Under the pieces are notes generated by a model, which saw nothing but the letters and a program-made list of their open reading frames with translations, searched no databases and was not told the DNA's origin. 64,000 nt of DNA from JBBDMC01 sp963826055 (GTDB lineage: Bacteria; Pseudomonadota; Alphaproteobacteria; Rhizobiales; Kaistiaceae): contig CAWGVO010000018.1 in NCBI GenBank assembly GCA_963826055.1, positions 62,001 to 126,000 on the forward strand, written 5' to 3'. The position numbers were made by a program, and so were the translations under genes. Positions 49,824-59,735 of the stretch are shown in pieces (the stretch's first letter is position 1; each line of letters opens with the position of its first letter).

Positions 49824-51173
49824 ATGCAGGTAACCGAGACCAGTTCCGAGGGCCTCAAACGCGAATTCCAGGTGGTCGTGCCCGCCACCGAACTTGACGC
49901 GCGGTTGGTCGAACGGCTGAACGCGCTGAAGGACGAGGTCCGCATCAAAGGCTTCCGGCCGGGGAAGGTGCCGATGACGCACCTGCGCCGGATGTTCGGA
50001 CGCTCGGCAATGGCGGAAATCCTTCAGTCTGTGTTCGCCGAGGTGGCTCGCCAGACGCTCAGCGAGCGGGGTGAGAAGGCTGCTTCGGCACCTGACTACC
50101 GGTTGCCAGAGGATGAGGACATCGCGAACCAGGTGCTCGCCGGCAGCGCCGACCTCAACTACACGATGGCCTACGAGGTGCTGCCCAAAATCGAGCTCGC
50201 CGATTTCCAGGGGATCACGGTTGAGCGGCCGGTCGTGGAGGTCTCCGACGAAGCCGTCGAGGATCAGCTCAAGGCGCTCGCCCGCGATACGCGCTCCTTC
50301 ACTACGAAGGAAGGCAAGGCCGAAGACGGCGACCGGGTGACGGTCTCGTATGTCGGCAAGGTCGATGGCGAGCCGTTCGACGGCGGCACCAATGACAACG
50401 CGACGGTGACGATCGGCGACAACCAGTTCATCCCCGGATTCGAAGAACAGCTGGTGGGTCTGGCGGCGGGTGACAGCAAGACGATCAACGTAACGTTTCC
50501 GGACGACTACCGGGCCAAGGACCTGGCAGGCAAGGCGGCCACGTTCGACGTTACGGTCAAGGCTGTCGCCGAGGGCGAGGCGGCCAAGATCGACGACCAG
50601 CTCGCGGTGCGGCTCGGCGTGGAATCGCTGGATGGCCTGCGCGACACGGTACGCCAGCAGATACAGTCGCAGTACAACCAGCTCAGCCGCCAGAAGGTGA
50701 AGCGGCAACTGCTCGACCGGCTCGACGAGATGCACCCGATCGAGCTGCCGCCACAGATGGTCAGCGATGAGTTCGATACCATCTGGCGCCAGATCACCTC
50801 CGAACTGGCTAATACCGGGCGTTCCTTCGCGGACGAAGAGACCACGGAGGAGGCCGCCAGGGAGGACTATCGCAAGATCGCCGAGCGGCGGGTGCGCCTT
50901 GGGCTGGTGATGGCCGAAATCGGCGACCGGAACAAGATCGAGGTGACCGAGGAAGAGGTCCAACGGGCGCTGACCGCGCAAATGCGACAGTTTCCGGGTC
51001 AGGAGCAGGCGCTGGTCGACTACTACCGCAATACGCCTGGCGCCGTCGCCGCTCTCAGGGCGCCGATCTTCGAGGAGAAGGTGGTCGATTACCTGCTGGA
51101 GCTGGTGAAGGTCACCGACAAGCCGGTAACGCGGGACGAACTCGCGAGTGACGACGACGACAGGCTCGTGTGA
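49824..51173 (+). CDS. tig: trigger factor (ribosome-associated chaperone/prolyl isomerase)
   Basis: 449 residues in three domains. The N-terminal ribosome-binding domain includes IKGFRPGKVPMTHLRRMFG, whose GFRxGKxP is the ribosome signature. The FKBP-type PPIase domain is at about 160-245 (VSYVGKVDGEPFDGGTNDN, QFIPGFEEQLVGLAAGD). The helical C-terminal domain follows. It is first in the tig-clpP-clpX-lon series. A GC-rich hairpin follows its stop. Confidence 0.97.
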   Translation: MQVTETSSEGLKREFQVVVPATELDARLVERLNALKDEVRIKGFRPGKVPMTHLRRMFGRSAMAEILQSVFAEVARQTLSERGEKAASAPDYRLPEDEDIANQVLAGSADLNYTMAYEVLPKIELADFQGITVERPVVEVSDEAVEDQLKALARDTRSFTTKEGKAEDGDRVTVSYVGKVDGEPFDGGTNDNATVTIGDNQFIPGFEEQLVGLAAGDSKTINVTFPDDYRAKDLAGKAATFDVTVKAVAEGEAAKIDDQLAVRLGVESLDGLRDTVRQQIQSQYNQLSRQKVKRQLLDRLDEMHPIELPPQMVSDEFDTIWRQITSELANTGRSFADEETTEEAAREDYRKIAERRVRLGLVMAEIGDRNKIEVTEEEVQRALTAQMRQFPGQEQALVDYYRNTPGAVAALRAPIFEEKVVDYLLELVKVTDKPVTRDELASDDDDRLV

Positions 51174-51176
51174 GCC

Positions 51177-51196
51177 GGGCCGGTCGGACGCGGCCC
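51177..51196 (+). terminator. possible weak terminator after tig
   Basis: Stem GGGCCG/CGGCCC with an 8-base loop just after the tig stop. No T-run follows directly, so it may only attenuate. Confidence 0.3.
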
Positions 51197-51323
51197 CTTC
51201 CGAAGCGGTTTTGCATGGCCTATCTATAGGGCCGCATCGACGGATTCGCCGTCCGCGATGGCGCGCTTTGTGTGTGTTCTATAGCGTTGCACCCGATTTT
51301 TCCGTCGCGGCCGAAGGAAGCCC

Positions 51324-51962
51324 ATGAACGATCCCGTCAACATCTACATGCAGCACCTGGTGCCAATGGTGGTCGAACAGACCAATCGTGGCGAGCGGGC
51401 ATTCGACATCTACTCGCGCCTGCTCAAGGAGCGCATCATCTTCGTCACCGGTCCGATCGAGGACCACATGGCGTCGCTGGTGACGGCACAGCTCCTCTAT
51501 CTGGAGGCGGAGAATCCGAAGAAAGAGATCGCCATGTACATCAACTCGCCGGGTGGCGTGGTTACCTCCGGCATGGCGATCTACGATACGATGCAGTTCA
51601 TCAAGCCAGCCGTGTCGACCCTGTGCGTTGGCCTGGCCGCGTCAATGGGCTCATTGCTTCTGTGCGCCGGTCAAAAGGGCATGCGCTTTGCGCTACCGAA
51701 CGCGCGCATTCTCGTTCATCAGCCATCTGGCGGTTTCCAGGGCCAAGCGTCAGACATCGAGCGGCACGCCGAAGACATCGTGAAGATGAAGCGTCGGCTG
51801 AACGAAGTCTATGTGAAACACACCGGTAAGGATTACGAGACAATCGAACGCACGCTCGACCGTGATTATTTCATGAACGCGGACGAGGCGCGGGATTTTG
51901 GCATTGTGGACCGGGTGCTCACCGACCGGGCGGCGTTGGACGCCGCCGAAAAGAAGGACTGA
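51324..51962 (+). CDS. clpP: ATP-dependent Clp protease proteolytic subunit
   Basis: 212 residues forming a double-heptamer protease barrel. The catalytic triad is Ser107 (LAASMGSLLL), His132 (ARILVHQPSGG) and Asp181 (TLDRDYF). The N-terminal axial loop region is short. It partners the downstream ClpX. In alphaproteobacteria this protease controls cell-cycle regulators and tagged proteins. Confidence 0.98.
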   Translation: MNDPVNIYMQHLVPMVVEQTNRGERAFDIYSRLLKERIIFVTGPIEDHMASLVTAQLLYLEAENPKKEIAMYINSPGGVVTSGMAIYDTMQFIKPAVSTLCVGLAASMGSLLLCAGQKGMRFALPNARILVHQPSGGFQGQASDIERHAEDIVKMKRRLNEVYVKHTGKDYETIERTLDRDYFMNADEARDFGIVDRVLTDRAALDAAEKKD

Positions 51963-52171
51963 AAGGGGCAGGCCGGCTATGGGATCGTAGGCCCCCGAAC
52001 CGCAGGGGACGTTAAGTATCTCTTGAACAAATCACGGCTAGCATGTTTGAGTCGGCTCAGGATGGGTTTTCATCCGGGCGGACCAGTGCCAAGGTCGGCT
52101 GATGGATGCGGGCAGTGGGGCGTATCGCAGGAGCCGGCGGGTCTGTCGGCGGTTGAATGGGGTAATCGGGA
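51963..52171. other. clpP-clpX intergenic region
   Basis: This 209-bp spacer is long enough for an independent clpX promoter. No terminator hairpin with a T-run and no clear promoter pair was identified. Confidence 0.35.
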
Positions 52172-53437
<1,266 letters not shown>

Positions 53438-53671
53438 GCGGGCGGACCGCCAAAAAACAAAAGAAGGGCGACGAATCGTTCGATCGCTCGCCGTGCCCAG
53501 TTCGAGCGCGTTGCGTGGGTGGCTTGAAACCTCCGGTCGCCGACGCCATTTTACGCTGAGGCCGGCCAAATGTCCGTCAATTCACGAGTTTTGGCGCTTG
53601 CGGTTGACTGACGGCGGCCCTTGACCGGCGGCCCGTCTGATGGGCGCCGGCAGAAAGGAACGAGAGAAGCG
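53438..53671. other. clpX-lon intergenic region
   Basis: This 234-bp spacer probably carries the lon promoter. A heat-shock promoter would be expected here, but I could not identify a convincing sigma-32 pair. Confidence 0.35.
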
Positions 53672-56107
53672 ATGACAGCTGAACAGTCGCGTGCGATCAA
53701 GCCACCGGAAGGCGACGGTGGTGGTGTTTTTCCCGTCCTGCCGCTGCGTGATATCGTCGTCTTTCCGCACATGATCGTGCCGCTCTTCGTCGGGCGCGAG
53801 AAGTCGATTCGTGCCCTCGAAGAGGTGATGCGGGCCGACAAGCAGATCTTGCTCGCCACGCAACAGAATCCGAGCGAGGACGAGCCGACCCCGGAGACGA
53901 TTTTCAACGTCGGGACGCTCGCGGCGGTGCTGCAGTTGCTGAAGTTGCCCGACGGCACCGTGAAGGTGCTGGTCGAGGGCAGCGCGCGCGCCGATATCCA
54001 GCACTACACCGACAACGAGTCCTATTACGAAGCGTATGCGGTGAAGATGCCCGACGTCGTTGGCGACGAGGTCGAGGCCGAGGCACTTGCGCGCTCGGTG
54101 AACTCGGAGTTTGAGAATTACGTCAAACTCAACAAGAAGATTTCGCCCGAGGTTGTGGGTGCGGTCAGCAACATCGACGACTATTCGAAGGTCGCCGACA
54201 CGGTGGCCTCGCACCTCGCGATCAAGATTCCCGACAAACAGGCGATCCTGGCGCTGCCGACGGTGGTGGCGCGGCTGGAGCGCGTGCTGGGAGTGATGGA
54301 GAGCGAAATCTCCGTGCTGCAGGTGGAGAAGCGTATTCGCAGCCGCGTGAAGCGTCAGATGGAGAAGACGCAGCGCGAGTACTACCTGAACGAGCAGATG
54401 AAGGCGATCCAGAAGGAGCTTGGCGACACCGAGGACGGCCGCGACGAGCTGCAGGAACTGGAGGAAAAGATCGCCAAGACGCGCCTCAGCAAGGAGGCGC
54501 GGGAAAAGGCGACCAACGAGCTGAAGAAGCTCCGTCAGATGAGCCCGATGTCGGCCGAGGCGACGGTGGTGAGAAACTACCTCGACTGGCTGCTCGGAAT
54601 CCCGTGGGGCAAGAAGACGAAGGTCAAGAATGACCTCAACTTCGCCCAGAACGTGCTCGACGCGGATCACTTCGGCCTGGAGAAGGTCAAGGACCGCATT
54701 GTCGAATACCTCGCGGTGCAGAGCCGGTCGAACAAGCTGAAGGGCCCGATCCTGTGCCTGGTCGGACCGCCCGGCGTCGGCAAGACGTCACTCGGCAAGT
54801 CGATCGCCAAGGCGACCGGCCGCGAATTCGTGCGGATGTCGCTCGGCGGTGTGCGCGACGAGGCGGAAATCCGCGGCCACCGGCGCACCTACATCGGCTC
54901 GATGCCGGGCAAGGTGATCCAATCGATGCGCAAGGCCAAGAAGGTCAATCCGCTGTTCCTGCTCGACGAGGTCGACAAGATCGGCATGGACTTCCGTGGC
55001 GATCCGTCGTCGGCGCTGCTTGAGGTGCTGGATCCGGAGCAGAACTCAAGCTTCAACGACCACTACCTCGAGGTCGACTACGATCTGTCGAACGTGCTGT
55101 TCATCACCACGGCGAATACGCTCAACATCCCGCCGGCGTTGATGGACCGCATGGAGATCATCCGTATCGCCGGGTACACCGAGGACGAGAAGATCGAGAT
55201 CGCGCGGCGGCACCTCATCCCGAAGATCCTCAAGGAGCACGGGCTGCAGTCGAAGGAGTTCGCGATCGACGACGAGGCTCTGAAGACGGTCATCCGCCGG
55301 TACACCCGCGAGGCGGGCGTGCGGAACCTCGAGCGCGAGCTGGCGACGCTGGCGCGCAAGGGCGTGAAGGAACTGATCCTGTCGAAGAAGAAGACGATCA
55401 AGGTCAACAACAAGGGGGTCGAGGACTTCCTCGGCGTGCCTCGCTATCGCTACGGCGAAGCCGAGCTGGAAGACCTGGTCGGCGTCGTGACCGGATTGGC
55501 GTGGACCGAGGTCGGCGGCGAATTGCTGACGGTCGAAGGCGTCATGATGCCCGGCAAGGGCCGCATGACGGTCACCGGCAACCTTCGCGACGTGATGAAG
55601 GAATCGATCTCGGCGGCGGCTTCGTACGTCCGCTCGCGGGCGGTGGATTTCGGCATCGAGCCGCCGTGGTTCGACAAGCGGGACATCCACGTCCACGTTC
55701 CCGAGGGGGCGACCCCGAAGGACGGCCCGTCCGCCGGCGTGGCGATGGTGACGGCGATCGTGTCGGTCATGACCGGTATCCCGGTCCGCAAGGACCTGGC
55801 GATGACCGGCGAGATCACCCTGCGCGGCAGGGTACTGCCGATCGGCGGACTGAAGGAGAAGCTCCTGGCGGCGCTGCGAGGCGGCGTCAAGACGGTGTTG
55901 ATCCCCGAGGACAACGCCAAGGACCTGGCGGAGATCCCTGACAACGTGAAGAGCGGCCTCGAAATCGTGCCGGTTGCCAGGATGGACGAGGTGCTCAAAC
56001 ACGCACTGGTTCGCCAGCCGGAGCCGATCGAATGGGACGAGGCGAAAATGCTGGAAACGCCGGTGGTTCCCGACGATGAAGCAGCAACGGCCCAGATCGC
56101 CCACTAA
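53672..56107 (+). CDS. lon: ATP-dependent protease Lon
   Basis: 811 residues. The N-terminal substrate domain begins FPVLPLRDIVVFPHMIVPLFVGRE. The AAA domain has Walker A GPPGVGKTSLGKS and VNPLFLLDEVDKIG. The protease domain carries the Ser687-Lys730 dyad (KDGPSAGVAM and GGLKEKLLAA). The ATG at 53672 is chosen over an upstream in-frame start because it follows GGAACGAGAG and matches family length. It degrades misfolded and regulatory proteins. Confidence 0.98.
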   Translation: MTAEQSRAIKPPEGDGGGVFPVLPLRDIVVFPHMIVPLFVGREKSIRALEEVMRADKQILLATQQNPSEDEPTPETIFNVGTLAAVLQLLKLPDGTVKVLVEGSARADIQHYTDNESYYEAYAVKMPDVVGDEVEAEALARSVNSEFENYVKLNKKISPEVVGAVSNIDDYSKVADTVASHLAIKIPDKQAILALPTVVARLERVLGVMESEISVLQVEKRIRSRVKRQMEKTQREYYLNEQMKAIQKELGDTEDGRDELQELEEKIAKTRLSKEAREKATNELKKLRQMSPMSAEATVVRNYLDWLLGIPWGKKTKVKNDLNFAQNVLDADHFGLEKVKDRIVEYLAVQSRSNKLKGPILCLVGPPGVGKTSLGKSIAKATGREFVRMSLGGVRDEAEIRGHRRTYIGSMPGKVIQSMRKAKKVNPLFLLDEVDKIGMDFRGDPSSALLEVLDPEQNSSFNDHYLEVDYDLSNVLFITTANTLNIPPALMDRMEIIRIAGYTEDEKIEIARRHLIPKILKEHGLQSKEFAIDDEALKTVIRRYTREAGVRNLERELATLARKGVKELILSKKKTIKVNNKGVEDFLGVPRYRYGEAELEDLVGVVTGLAWTEVGGELLTVEGVMMPGKGRMTVTGNLRDVMKESISAAASYVRSRAVDFGIEPPWFDKRDIHVHVPEGATPKDGPSAGVAMVTAIVSVMTGIPVRKDLAMTGEITLRGRVLPIGGLKEKLLAALRGGVKTVLIPEDNAKDLAEIPDNVKSGLEIVPVARMDEVLKHALVRQPEPIEWDEAKMLETPVVPDDEAATAQIAH

Positions 56108-56128
56108 CTATCTGAAATGAATGAAAAA

Positions 56129-56156
56129 AAGGCGCTCGCCCAACGGCGGGCGCCTT
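56129..56156. terminator. terminator after lon
   Basis: 12-bp stem AAGGCGCTCGCC / GGCGGGCGCCTT with one G-T pair and a CAAC loop. The A-run lies before the stem, so the T-run favours the minus strand; it may still end lon transcripts. Confidence 0.6.
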
Positions 56157-56298
56157 CGTTACCGGCGGGTCGCAATTCGCATCAAAATCGCGGGAATCCG
56201 CCGTTTTCTCTTGCCTCAGCGGAAATTTCGCAGGACTGTCCCGCGTGAAGTCGGGGGCACGATTCGCTTTCGGCTCTGATCCGGGAAAGGGATGTCTC

Positions 56299-56574
56299 AT
56301 GAACAAGAATGATCTCATCGCGTCCGTCGCCGAGCGCACCGGCATGTCCAAGGCCGGCGCCGGACAAGCGGTCGACGCGACGTTCGATGCCATCACTGAC
56401 GCCCTGAAATCGGGCCAGGAGGTGAAGGTCATCGGCTTCGGGAATTTCGCGGTCGCACAACGCGCCGCCAGCATGGGCCGCAATCCGCGCACGGGCGAGG
56501 CGATCCGCATCGCCGCGTCGAAGACGCCGAAGTTCAAGGCCGGCAAGGGCCTGAAGGACGCCGTCAACCGCTGA
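56299..56574 (+). CDS. hupB: DNA-binding protein HU
   Basis: 91 residues with the HU fold: MNKNDLIASVAERTGMSKAGAGQAVDATFDAITDALKSGQEV, then GFGNFAVAQRAASMGRNPRTGEAIRIAASKTPKFKAGKGLKDAVN. The DNA-kinking GRNPRTG arm with its proline is intact. It is a nucleoid protein that bends DNA without sequence specificity. Its place after lon is conserved in proteobacteria. A strong terminator follows. Confidence 0.97.
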   Translation: MNKNDLIASVAERTGMSKAGAGQAVDATFDAITDALKSGQEVKVIGFGNFAVAQRAASMGRNPRTGEAIRIAASKTPKFKAGKGLKDAVNR

Positions 56575-56599
56575 GCCATCGGTTTCAGGCAGACGATTG

Positions 56600-56634
56600 C
56601 GAGCCTCGTGCCTTGCGCGGGGCTCGATTTTTTT
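56600..56634 (+). terminator. terminator after hupB
   Basis: 9-bp stem CGAGCCTCG / CGGGGCTCG with one G-T pair and a 9-base loop, followed by a seven-base T-run. Confidence 0.88.
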
Positions 56635-56749
56635 CGGCGCGTACGGCGGCCGCGTGTGGCCGCCGCGCCTGCCGGTGTCCTCGGTGGCCGCGCTGTGCTT
56701 AGTATCGTCTCGATATAGTCGCCTTCTGTCGGGGCCAGATGTCGTCGAG

Positions 56750-57667
56750 ATGAACATGCAGACAGCGCCCGACAACGGGAAGGCGTGGCAAACGGACGCC
56801 GCTCCGGCCGGATTGCCGGAACCGGCGGGAACCCGGGGCGTTCCGGTCTCCCGCCTCGCCTGCAACCGGCAGATCCTCGCGCAGCACCTCCGCCGGCTGC
56901 CGGCGTTGCGGTTTCAGCCGGCCAGGACCATTCCCGTCATCGTCGCGGCGGTGGTGCTGGTGATCGCCGAGGGGTTGGCGTTCGACGGGCCGATCGGGGC
57001 AGTCCGGGCGACGTTTCCGCCGGCGGTGATCGCGTTCTTTCAGGTCGCGACCCGTTTCGGCCAATCGGACTGGCTGCTGATCCCGTCGGGGCTTCTGGCG
57101 ATCGGGGTCGCGCTGGGCGACTGGCGATGTCCGTCCCGGGCGGTGTCCGCGGCGTGGGCCGAGATCGGGGCGCTGGCGGGCGTCTTCTTCGTGGCAATCG
57201 CGGCGCCGGGAATCATTGCCGACGTCATCAAGCCGCTGGTCGGCCGGGCAAGACCGGTGCCGCTCGCCGAGGGAGCGGCGGCGTTCGCGCCGCTTCATTT
57301 CGGCTACGCCCACGCGAGCTTCCCGTCCGGCCACGCCGACACAATGGCGGCCCTGGCCGTGGTGGCGATGCTGGCGCTGGGGGCGCGGGCACTGCCGGTT
57401 GTCGTTGGTGCGATGATCGTGGCGATGAGCCGGGTCGTCATCGGCGTCCACAATTTCAGCGATGTGGCGGGGGGCGTGCTGCTGGGCGGGGTGATCGCCT
57501 ATGTGGTAGTGCGCTCGGCGGCCGCGGCCGGCATCGGCTTCAGGCTCCTTCCGGGCGGGGCGGTCGGCCCGCGGATCGGAGCGGTGAGCCGGGTCCTGAC
57601 GCGCCGGGGCGGGCCGGTCACGCTCATCCGCGGCCTCGGAGCTGCGATCGCCGGACATCGTGCCTGA
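56750..57667 (+). CDS. PAP2-family membrane phosphatase
   Basis: 305 residues with about six helices. The three phosphatase motifs are present: KPLVGRARP, FPSGHADT and SRVVIGVHNFSDVAGG. Such enzymes remove phosphate from phosphatidic acid, undecaprenyl diphosphate or lipid A, outside the inner membrane. Substrate choice is not evident. A roughly 60-residue N-terminal cytoplasmic part precedes the first helix. It stands alone between hupB and tRNA-Val. Confidence 0.88.
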   Translation: MNMQTAPDNGKAWQTDAAPAGLPEPAGTRGVPVSRLACNRQILAQHLRRLPALRFQPARTIPVIVAAVVLVIAEGLAFDGPIGAVRATFPPAVIAFFQVATRFGQSDWLLIPSGLLAIGVALGDWRCPSRAVSAAWAEIGALAGVFFVAIAAPGIIADVIKPLVGRARPVPLAEGAAAFAPLHFGYAHASFPSGHADTMAALAVVAMLALGARALPVVVGAMIVAMSRVVIGVHNFSDVAGGVLLGGVIAYVVVRSAAAAGIGFRLLPGGAVGPRIGAVSRVLTRRGGPVTLIRGLGAAIAGHRA

Positions 57668-57720
57668 GGGGCGTCAGGCGGCGTTGTCTGCCGGCGCGCA
57701 CTCGGCTATCGACAGGCGGA

Positions 57721-57796
57721 GGGCGGTTAGCTCAGCTGGTAGAGCGCCACGTTTACACCGTGGAAGTCGGGAGTTCGAGCCTCTCACCGCCCACCA
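57721..57796 (+). tRNA. tRNA-Val (TAC)
   Basis: 76-nt cloverleaf with acceptor GGGCGGT/ACCGCCC, anticodon stem-loop CCACGTTTACACCGTGG containing TAC, T-arm GGGAGTTCGAGCCTCTC and encoded CCA. Confidence 0.96.
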
Positions 57797-57889
57797 CCCG
57801 TGCCGCTACCGGCAGTCCTTGACTTGGCCCGGACCCTCGCTTAACTCACCGCACCTCCCGCGGCGAAATCCATCGCGGGCGGCGCCCGC

Positions 57890-57966
57890 GGGGGCGTAGC
57901 TCAGTTGGTTAGAGCGCTGGCCTGTCACGCCAGAGGTCGCGGGTTCGAGTCCCGTCGCTCCCGCCA
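57890..57966 (+). tRNA. tRNA-Asp (GTC)
   Basis: 77-nt cloverleaf with acceptor GGGGGCG/CGCTCCC (one G-T pair), anticodon stem-loop CTGGCCTGTCACGCCAG containing GTC, T-arm GCGGGTTCGAGTCCCGT and encoded CCA. Confidence 0.97.
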
Positions 57967-58183
57967 GTCATTTTTGTTTCGCCACACTCCGAAGATAGGC
58001 TTGGCCGCTTGCCACGTGGGGTCGCCTCGGCTAAGGCTCGACTCGGTCAACGACCGGGGATTCCAAGCTTCGCCGCCGCCTCAGCAGGATTGCTGCAATG
58101 CTTGCAGAGTGAAGGTCTTGCCGTCACACTGCGTTGCAGCAAATAGGGGCGGGGTGAGCTAGTTTTGGAGTGTCGGGGACGAC
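57967..58183. promoter_or_regulatory. upstream region of the nuo operon
   Basis: A 9-bp inverted repeat TTGCTGCAA (58090) / TTGCAGCAA (58134) flanks 35 bases. CTGCAA-TGC-TTGCAG at 58093-58107 is a second, overlapping palindrome. TTGCCG (58118) with AAATAG 17 bases on is a weak promoter candidate within the repeat. Confidence 0.35.
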
Positions 58184-58549
58184 ATGCAGGACCTTTTGAA
58201 CGCCTATCTGCCGATCGTCGTCTTTATTGCCATCGCGGCGGTGGTGGGTCTTGGGTTGCTGGTGGCGCCGTTCATGGTCGCCTACAAGAGCCCCGACGCG
58301 GAGAAGCTGTCGGCATACGAATGCGGGTTCGACGCATTCGACGATGCGCGCATGAAGTTCGACGTCCGCTTTTATCTCGTGGCGCTGCTGTTCATCATCT
58401 TCGACCTGGAAGTGGCGTTTTTGTTTCCGTGGGCCGTCTCCTTCGGTGATCTCGGCTGGTACGGATTCTGGTCGATGATGGTTTTCCTCGCCGTTCTGAC
58501 GGTCGGGTACATTTACGAATGGCGCAAAGGGGCGCTCGAATGGGATTGA
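58184..58549 (+). CDS. nuoA: NADH-quinone oxidoreductase subunit A
   Basis: A 121-residue membrane subunit of complex I with three helices. YECGFDAFDDARMKFDVRFYLVALLFIIFDLEVAFLFPW is the hallmark loop and second helix. It is first in the operon and overlaps nuoB by ten bases. Confidence 0.98.
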   Translation: MQDLLNAYLPIVVFIAIAAVVGLGLLVAPFMVAYKSPDAEKLSAYECGFDAFDDARMKFDVRFYLVALLFIIFDLEVAFLFPWAVSFGDLGWYGFWSMMVFLAVLTVGYIYEWRKGALEWD

Positions 58550-59100
58550 GCGTCCGCTCCGACGGACCGAAAGTGGCCGGTTCGACGCGTCCGCTCGCGG
58601 GCGCGAACGACCGGTTCTTCCTGGAAGTCAACAACGAGCTTGCCGACAAGGGGTTCCTGCTCACCACCGCGGACGACCTCATCACCTGGGCGCGTACGGG
58701 CTCGCTGATGTGGATGACCTTCGGGCTCGCGTGTTGCGCCATCGAGATGATGCAGATGTCGATGCCGCGCTACGACTGCGAGCGGTTCGGTTTCGCTCCG
58801 CGCGCAAGCCCCCGCCAGTCGGACGTGATGATTGTCGCAGGCACGCTGACCAACAAGATGGCGCCGGCGCTGCGCAAGGTCTACGACCAGATGCCGGAAC
58901 CGCGCTACGTCATCTCCATGGGCTCCTGCGCCAATGGCGGCGGCTACTACCACTATTCCTATTCCGTCGTACGCGGCTGCGACCGCGTGGTGCCGGTCGA
59001 CATCTACGTCCCCGGCTGCCCGCCCTCGGCCGAAGCGCTGCTTTACGGCGTGCTGCTGCTGCAAAAGAAGATTCGCCGAACCGGTACCATCGAGCGCTGA
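58540..59100 (+). CDS. nuoB: NADH-quinone oxidoreductase subunit B
   Basis: 186 residues carrying the N2 iron-sulfur cluster that reduces quinone. The cysteine ligands lie in GLACCAIEMM, SMGSCANGGG and VPGCPPSAEAL. ATG 58540 inside nuoA is preferred; an in-frame upstream codon would add seven unrelated residues. Confidence 0.98.
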   Translation: MGLSVRSDGPKVAGSTRPLAGANDRFFLEVNNELADKGFLLTTADDLITWARTGSLMWMTFGLACCAIEMMQMSMPRYDCERFGFAPRASPRQSDVMIVAGTLTNKMAPALRKVYDQMPEPRYVISMGSCANGGGYYHYSYSVVRGCDRVVPVDIYVPGCPPSAEALLYGVLLLQKKIRRTGTIER

Positions 59101-59120
59101 GCGGTGAAGGATCGCCACGT

Positions 59121-59723
59121 TTGGACGAGACACTGAAGGAACTCGGCGAGTTCATAGCCAACGCGCAGGCGGGGAGCGTCAGCGACTGGCGTGTCGCCCT
59201 AGGCGAGTTGACGGTGACGGTGCCGGCCGCAGCGCTGGTGGGGTTTCTCCGCTTCTTGCGGGACGAGCCGCGGCTCGCCATGGTCAGCATCATCGATGTG
59301 TGCGGGGTCGACTGGCCGGGACGCGAGCAGCGTTTCGATGTCGTTTACCACCTGCTCAGCCCGCAACAGAACCTGCGCATCCGCGTCAAGGTGATGACCG
59401 ACGAAGCAACGCCGGTGCCGTCAATCACGCAGGTATTTCCGGGCGCCGACTGGTTCGAGCGCGAGGCGTACGACCTGTACGGCATCCTGTTCACGGGGCA
59501 TCCGGACCTGCGCCGCATCCTGACCGACTACGGATTCGAGGGGCACCCGCTGCGCAAGGACTTCCCGCTGACCGGCTTCGTCGAGGTGCGCTACGACGAC
59601 GAGCAGAAACGGGTGGTGTACGAACCGGTGCGGCTGGCGCAGGAATTCCGCAACTTCGATTTTGTGTCGCCCTGGGAGGGACCGGAGTATGTGTTGCCCG
59701 GGGACGAAAGGGCGAAGTCGTGA
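59121..59723 (+). CDS. nuoC: NADH-quinone oxidoreductase subunit C
   Basis: 200 residues of the peripheral arm of complex I. FPGADWFEREAYDLYGILFTGHPDLRRILTDYGFEGHPLRKDFPLTGF is the family signature. No ATG fits: translation appears to start at TTG 59121, with GAAGGA upstream and DETLKELGEFI following. Confidence 0.95.
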   Translation: MDETLKELGEFIANAQAGSVSDWRVALGELTVTVPAAALVGFLRFLRDEPRLAMVSIIDVCGVDWPGREQRFDVVYHLLSPQQNLRIRVKVMTDEATPVPSITQVFPGADWFEREAYDLYGILFTGHPDLRRILTDYGFEGHPLRKDFPLTGFVEVRYDDEQKRVVYEPVRLAQEFRNFDFVSPWEGPEYVLPGDERAKS

Positions 59724-59735
59724 TTGCCTGGTGCC

